From: Paenibacillus cellulosilyticus
GTDB lineage: Bacteria > Bacillota > Bacilli > Paenibacillales > Paenibacillaceae
Length of the DNA stretch: 64,000 nucleotides
Assembly: GCF_003182255.1 (NCBI RefSeq)
Contig: NZ_QGTQ01000016.1
Span: 1 to 64,000, forward strand
Direction of reading: 5' to 3'
A program made the translations under genes and the position numbers. Positions 61,117-64,000 of the stretch are shown piece by piece (the first letter of the stretch is position 1; every line of letters begins with the position of its first letter). The notes under the pieces were generated by a model. It was not told where the DNA came from. It saw nothing but the letters and a program-made list of their open reading frames with translations, and did not search any database.

Positions 61117-61737
61117 TTACGACGCTTGCCGCCTCTCCCACCGCCGATAGACAATGAGCAGAGACGCAATAAATAGGACGTAAATAAGGGCTGTCACTAG
61201 CGCCGTACGCCAATCGCGCAGCAGCTCGTGTCCGAGGAAGGCGAATGTGAGCATAGCCGGGATTTTGCCGATAGCCGTCGCCGTAATAAACGTGGTGAAA
61301 CGAATGGACAACAGCGCCGCATACACATTGACGAGCAGGCTCGGGAATACAGCAAGCAGCCGAACAAGCGCAATCGACATGAACGGCTTGCGCTCCATCA
61401 GCTGCGACAACCGTTCTGTGTGCCGATTACGCGACAAGTACGCCCTCCCCTGCCGCTGGCCAAAATATCGGACGAGTCCGAAGATCACAACCGACGCAAT
61501 CGTCGTCGCCAGCCAGCTAAGCGCCGCCCCCGTCAGCGGCCCATACAGAATACCAAGAGAGCCAATGACGACCTTATACGGCACCACCGGCACGAACGCC
61601 AGCACAATCGCCACAACGAACAACCAACCAATCGGAGCATCTCCCCGCTCCAGCCAATCCAATATGTCATGCCGCCAGACGAATACTCCCGCCACGAGCA
61701 TCGCATACGCCAACACCACCCACCAACGCCGCATCAT
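61117..61737 (-). CDS. VTT-domain (TVP38/TMEM64-like) membrane protein
   Basis: A 206-residue integral membrane protein with about five helices and the VTT/SNARE-associated core (PVVPYKVVIGSLGILYGPLT, GAALSWLATTIASVVIFGLV). Related DedA/VTT proteins act in lipid flipping or membrane homeostasis. The start is ATG 61737 because GGGGGACGG lies upstream; a start five codons earlier is possible. Monocistronic. Confidence 0.87.
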   Translation of the reverse strand: MMRRWWVVLAYAMLVAGVFVWRHDILDWLERGDAPIGWLFVVAIVLAFVPVVPYKVVIGSLGILYGPLTGAALSWLATTIASVVIFGLVRYFGQRQGRAYLSRNRHTERLSQLMERKPFMSIALVRLLAVFPSLLVNVYAALLSIRFTTFITATAIGKIPAMLTFAFLGHELLRDWRTALVTALIYVLFIASLLIVYRRWERRQAS

Positions 61738-61752
61738 CCATCCGTCCCCCAT

Positions 61753-62563
61753 CCGCCATCCGGCCTTGTCTATTCGTCTATTATAACGAATAAGAAGGTG
61801 CGATGTTTAGTCGCGGGGCACGGAAGCCCAGCAAGGGTGTAGGGTGCGAGATGCGGCTAGCGCTATGCAGGGACGATGGAAGGGGCACCAGTATGGCGGG
61901 GTGCGGGGTGCGGGAATGCATGCAGGTGCCGAGCACTCGGTACAAGGTGTGCGGTTCGGAGTGCATAATGCTGCGAGCGCGGGCCCGTCGCTAAGGAACT
62001 GAGAAGTCACTATTCTTCGCATTCGAACCCTCCGCCACGCTAATGAACCCAGATGACCTTATTCGCTCACCCGATGCTCAAAATACCACCAATTTGTCCA
62101 AATAGCGCCCACTGAGTCCCTTACATCTAAAAAGGCGCCAAATTGAGCCGAATAACGTCACTGGAGTCCGTTAGAGCACCGGAATAACGTCGCCGGAGCT
62201 GTTACAAACAGGAGTAACATTGAAATGTATAAGGAGACGAAGGGAGAATAACCGGAGTCGACAAACTATAGAAACGAAGCGTGGAATGCGCGGAGTTCAC
62301 TCACCTACCCCACCCCAAAGGGCAAACTGCGGGGTTTAATCCCTTAGCTGCAAGAACGAAGCAGATGAATTGTTCTGTAGAAGCGTCAGCGGTCGCCTTT
62401 GTCCCCGAATTGCTACCTAGTAGCGATCTCATTCATTCAAGGCAATTCGGGGACAACAGCGATCGGAAGAACATTCATCTGCGAAGTGGCATCAGCAGCC
62501 TAGCAGCCTTTACAAGAATTTCATCTGCGAAGTGATTCCTGCAGCCTTTTACCAAACACTATT
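61753..62563. other. Long gene-free region with repeats
   Basis: No reading frame here has a plausible start and product. 61800-61990 is G-rich with GGGGTGCGGGGTGCGGG. 62099-62200 holds imperfect repeats of GAATAACGTC(A/G)C(T/C)GGAG at 62141 and 62173 plus a related copy near 62100. A large inverted repeat is annotated separately at 62361-62482. Confidence 0.55.
62361..62482. repeat. Large imperfect inverted repeat, about 120 bp
   Basis: Arms 62361-62413 and 62442-62482 pair in three blocks: GCAGATGAA-TGTTCT with AGAACA-TTCATCTGC, then CGGTCGC with GCGATCG, then TTGTCCCCGAATTGC with GCAATTCGGGGACAA, leaving a 28-base apical loop and an asymmetric bulge of about 11 bases on the left arm. A structured RNA, a MITE-like element or a palindromic intergenic repeat are all possible; no gene is inside. 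Confidence 0.8.
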
Positions 62564-63052
62564 TTACAAAGTAAAGCCCTTCCCCACTCCCGAGTTCGTC
62601 TTCACCATCCGAAATTTAATGTAAGAAACAACCCGCCACGGGATGACGTAGCAGAACGCCACCGTCACGAACAGCGCGCTAAGCGTCTGCGAGTCAATGC
62701 CATCGATGCTCGCACGAAGCACGAACCGAGTCGCCAGAACCGCAAGGAACGATACGACGAACCACACATTAGGCTTCGCATAAATCTGGTTGTCCGATCG
62801 CATCTCGTATCGTGTCGTCCAGATTAACGGAAGCGACAGTACAATACCAACCGCTGCAGCTACGAGCCACTGATTCGAGGTAGCATGCGCATCCGGGTTC
62901 ATAAGGACATACGTTGCTGGCAGCATGTACACAAGAGGCAGCAGCAACCGTCCCCCATTTCCTCGAATCGGCCGGTAAAAGCTGCGTACGGACCGAAACA
63001 ATACAAGTGCAGCAATAATGAAGACGAGTGTATACAGCTCTGTTGCAGTCAC
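62564..63052 (-). CDS. ccdC: CcdC-family membrane protein
   Basis: A 162-residue protein with four or five membrane helices of the CcdC (DUF1453) family. Family-like stretches are FRPIRGNGGRLLLPLVYMLP-type sequence (here SFYRPIRGNGGRLLLPLVYM), RYEMRSDNQIYAKPN and WRVVSYIKFRMV. In B. subtilis ccdC sits with cytochrome c maturation genes, but its mutant has no clear defect and those genes are not nearby. The start is GTG 63052 with GGGGTGG upstream. Confidence 0.8.
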   Translation of the reverse strand: MTATELYTLVFIIAALVLFRSVRSFYRPIRGNGGRLLLPLVYMLPATYVLMNPDAHATSNQWLVAAAVGIVLSLPLIWTTRYEMRSDNQIYAKPNVWFVVSFLAVLATRFVLRASIDGIDSQTLSALFVTVAFCYVIPWRVVSYIKFRMVKTNSGVGKGFTL

Positions 63053-63138
63053 AAATCCACCCCACTAATTTGGTTAATTCTGGAGACATACACTTCATTG
63101 TTACCTAACCCATCAACTTCTGTCAATTCAAACAAATG

Positions 63139-63168
63139 AAAAAGAGAGAGCCTCAAGACTCCCTCTCC
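63139..63168 (-). terminator. Terminator of the right-edge MCP
   Basis: On the minus strand GAGAGGGAGTC and GGCTCTCTC form a short stem followed by TTTTTC, just after the MCP stop codon. Confidence 0.6.
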
Positions 63169-63174
63169 CAACGG

Positions 63175-64000
63175 CTATTCCTGATCCGCTTGTTCGGTTT
63201 CCCCTGTAACAAATTCGGATAAAATGTTGCGCAGCTCGTTCGACAGCTGACTCAGCTTCTCGGATGTTTGCACCAGCTCCGCACTGACACCCAGCTGCTC
63301 GGTCGCCGACGAAGCAACCTCCTCCGAAATCGCCGTCGATTCCTCCGCCGTTGCACTCACTTGCAGAATCATCTCCGACAGGGTGCTCTGCGAAGCTTGC
63401 AGGTTGCTGATCGACGTTGACGTCTGCGCGATTTTCTGAACGAAGCCATTCATTCGGCTGTCCACCTGGCGGAAAATGTGGTCGACGTTCTTCGCGACAT
63501 TAACCTGCTCCTGATGAATCGGGTAGTTTTCCTTCAATGCTTTAACCGTCAGTTCAACCTCATCCACAATCGTGCCGATAATTTCGGTTACGACGCCAAT
63601 CGAACCACTGGACTGCTCCGCTAGCTTACGCACTTCATTCGCAACAACAGCGAAGCCTTTGCCATGCTCACCCGCACGCGCCGCTTCAATCGCTGCGTTC
63701 AACGACAGCAGGTTCGTTCGTTTCGCCACTTCATCCATCAGCTGCAATATCTGTCCAATCTGCTTCGTGCTGTCCATCAGCTTTTGCGCACGATTAAGCG
63801 TCTCTCTCGTGAGCTTCTCACTCTCATTCGTCTTGCCAAGCAAAATATCCATTTGCTCGATGCCGCTGCGGCTCTCGCCTTTTACACCCTCTGCCTGCTC
63901 CTGCATCTCTTGGTTGTTGCGGACGAACGAGCGCATTTCCTCCTGCATCGAGAACGCCTGCGTACTGCCATCCTCCGATTGCTGCGACAGATCGGATGCA
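63175..64000 (-). CDS. Methyl-accepting chemotaxis protein, C-terminal part (start outside window)
   Basis: At least 274 residues of a chemoreceptor signalling domain; the frame stays open to the right edge ([16 protein letters not shown] before the first Met), so sensor and membrane parts lie beyond the window. The hairpin tip reads [20 protein letters not shown], followed by [20 protein letters not shown], and the C-terminal helix ends [12 protein letters not shown]. It is distinct from the MCP at 19-21 kb. Confidence 0.92.
   Translation of the reverse strand, partial: ASDLSQQSEDGSTQAFSMQEEMRSFVRNNQEMQEQAEGVKGESRSGIEQMDILLGKTNESEKLTRETLNRAQKLMDSTKQIGQILQLMDEVAKRTNLLSLNAAIEAARAGEHGKGFAVVANEVRKLAEQSSGSIGVVTEIIGTIVDEVELTVKALKENYPIHQEQVNVAKNVDHIFRQVDSRMNGFVQKIAQTSTSISNLQASQSTLSEMILQVSATAEESTAISEEVASSATEQLGVSAELVQTSEKLSQLSNELRNILSEFVTGETEQADQE

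Noticed and set aside
62281-62535. An 84-codon frame in the region right of the VTT gene
   Set aside because: It spans the large inverted repeat, has no binding site and no recognisable product.

Overview
The window looks like a chromosomal piece of a Paenibacillus-type Gram-positive, spore-former-related soil bacterium. Pointers are strong AAGGAGG-type ribosome binding sites, lipobox lipoproteins, S-layer-homology (SLH) anchored giant enzymes, YesM/YesN two-component pairs next to sugar uptake genes, cre sites for CcpA, a GlnR/TnrA box and many U-tailed terminators. The assignment is inference from gene content; no rRNA, tRNA, insertion sequence, prophage or CRISPR array was recognised.

Layout. 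0.5-5 kb: a DUF985 cupin, then an orphan solute-binding lipoprotein translationally coupled to a membrane GGDEF-EAL (c-di-GMP) protein. 5-10 kb: assimilatory nitrate reductase nasB-nasC behind a near-consensus GlnR/TnrA box. 10-13.2 kb: a membrane-anchored hypothetical protein, a prohibitin/SPFH protein and a 16-unit, 51-bp palindromic repeat array. 13.3-19 kb: plant cell-wall degradation, with a GH43 arabinanase lipoprotein and a modular GH74 xyloglucanase carrying three CBM_X2 and one CBM3. 19-22.7 kb: a methyl-accepting chemotaxis protein (MCP) and an EamA exporter. 22.8-30 kb: YesM-YesN and an LplABC-like sugar ABC importer with a perfect cre site. 30-33 kb: a 48-codon hidden gene, a HAD phosphatase, a second 51-bp repeat array and an RDD protein. 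33-38.9 kb: a three-component sugar sensor (membrane-anchored binding protein, histidine kinase, response regulator with an apparent ATT start) followed by a sugar/H+ symporter. 38.9-42 kb: NAD salvage genes nrtR, nadV and nadM with related palindromic operators. 42.4-52.7 kb: two giant SLH surface proteins, one containing a second GH43 arabinanase, with a small RibD/DHFR-like enzyme between them. 53-55 kb: a formate/nitrite-transporter-family protein and L-lactate dehydrogenase behind an FNR/Rex-type palindrome centred at -41.5. 55.3-64 kb: small housekeeping and surface genes (thioredoxin-like, DUF2975 plus YozG-like regulator, copper-amine-oxidase-like stalk protein, RNase H, NlpC/P60 lipoprotein, ArsR-type regulator with a beta-rich C-terminal part, VTT membrane protein, CcdC) and the end of a second MCP.

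How it fits together. Several units suit life on plant polysaccharide. Secreted and cell-wall-bound arabinanases and a xyloglucanase release oligosaccharides, the ABC importer and symporter take them up under two-component and probable CcpA control, and chemotaxis and c-di-GMP proteins may couple sugar sensing to behaviour. The most noteworthy items are the coupled binding-protein/GGDEF-EAL pair (resembling the Vibrio NspS-MbaA logic), the binding-protein/kinase/regulator trio with its ATT start, and the unrelated palindromic repeat families that all share a period close to 51 bp.
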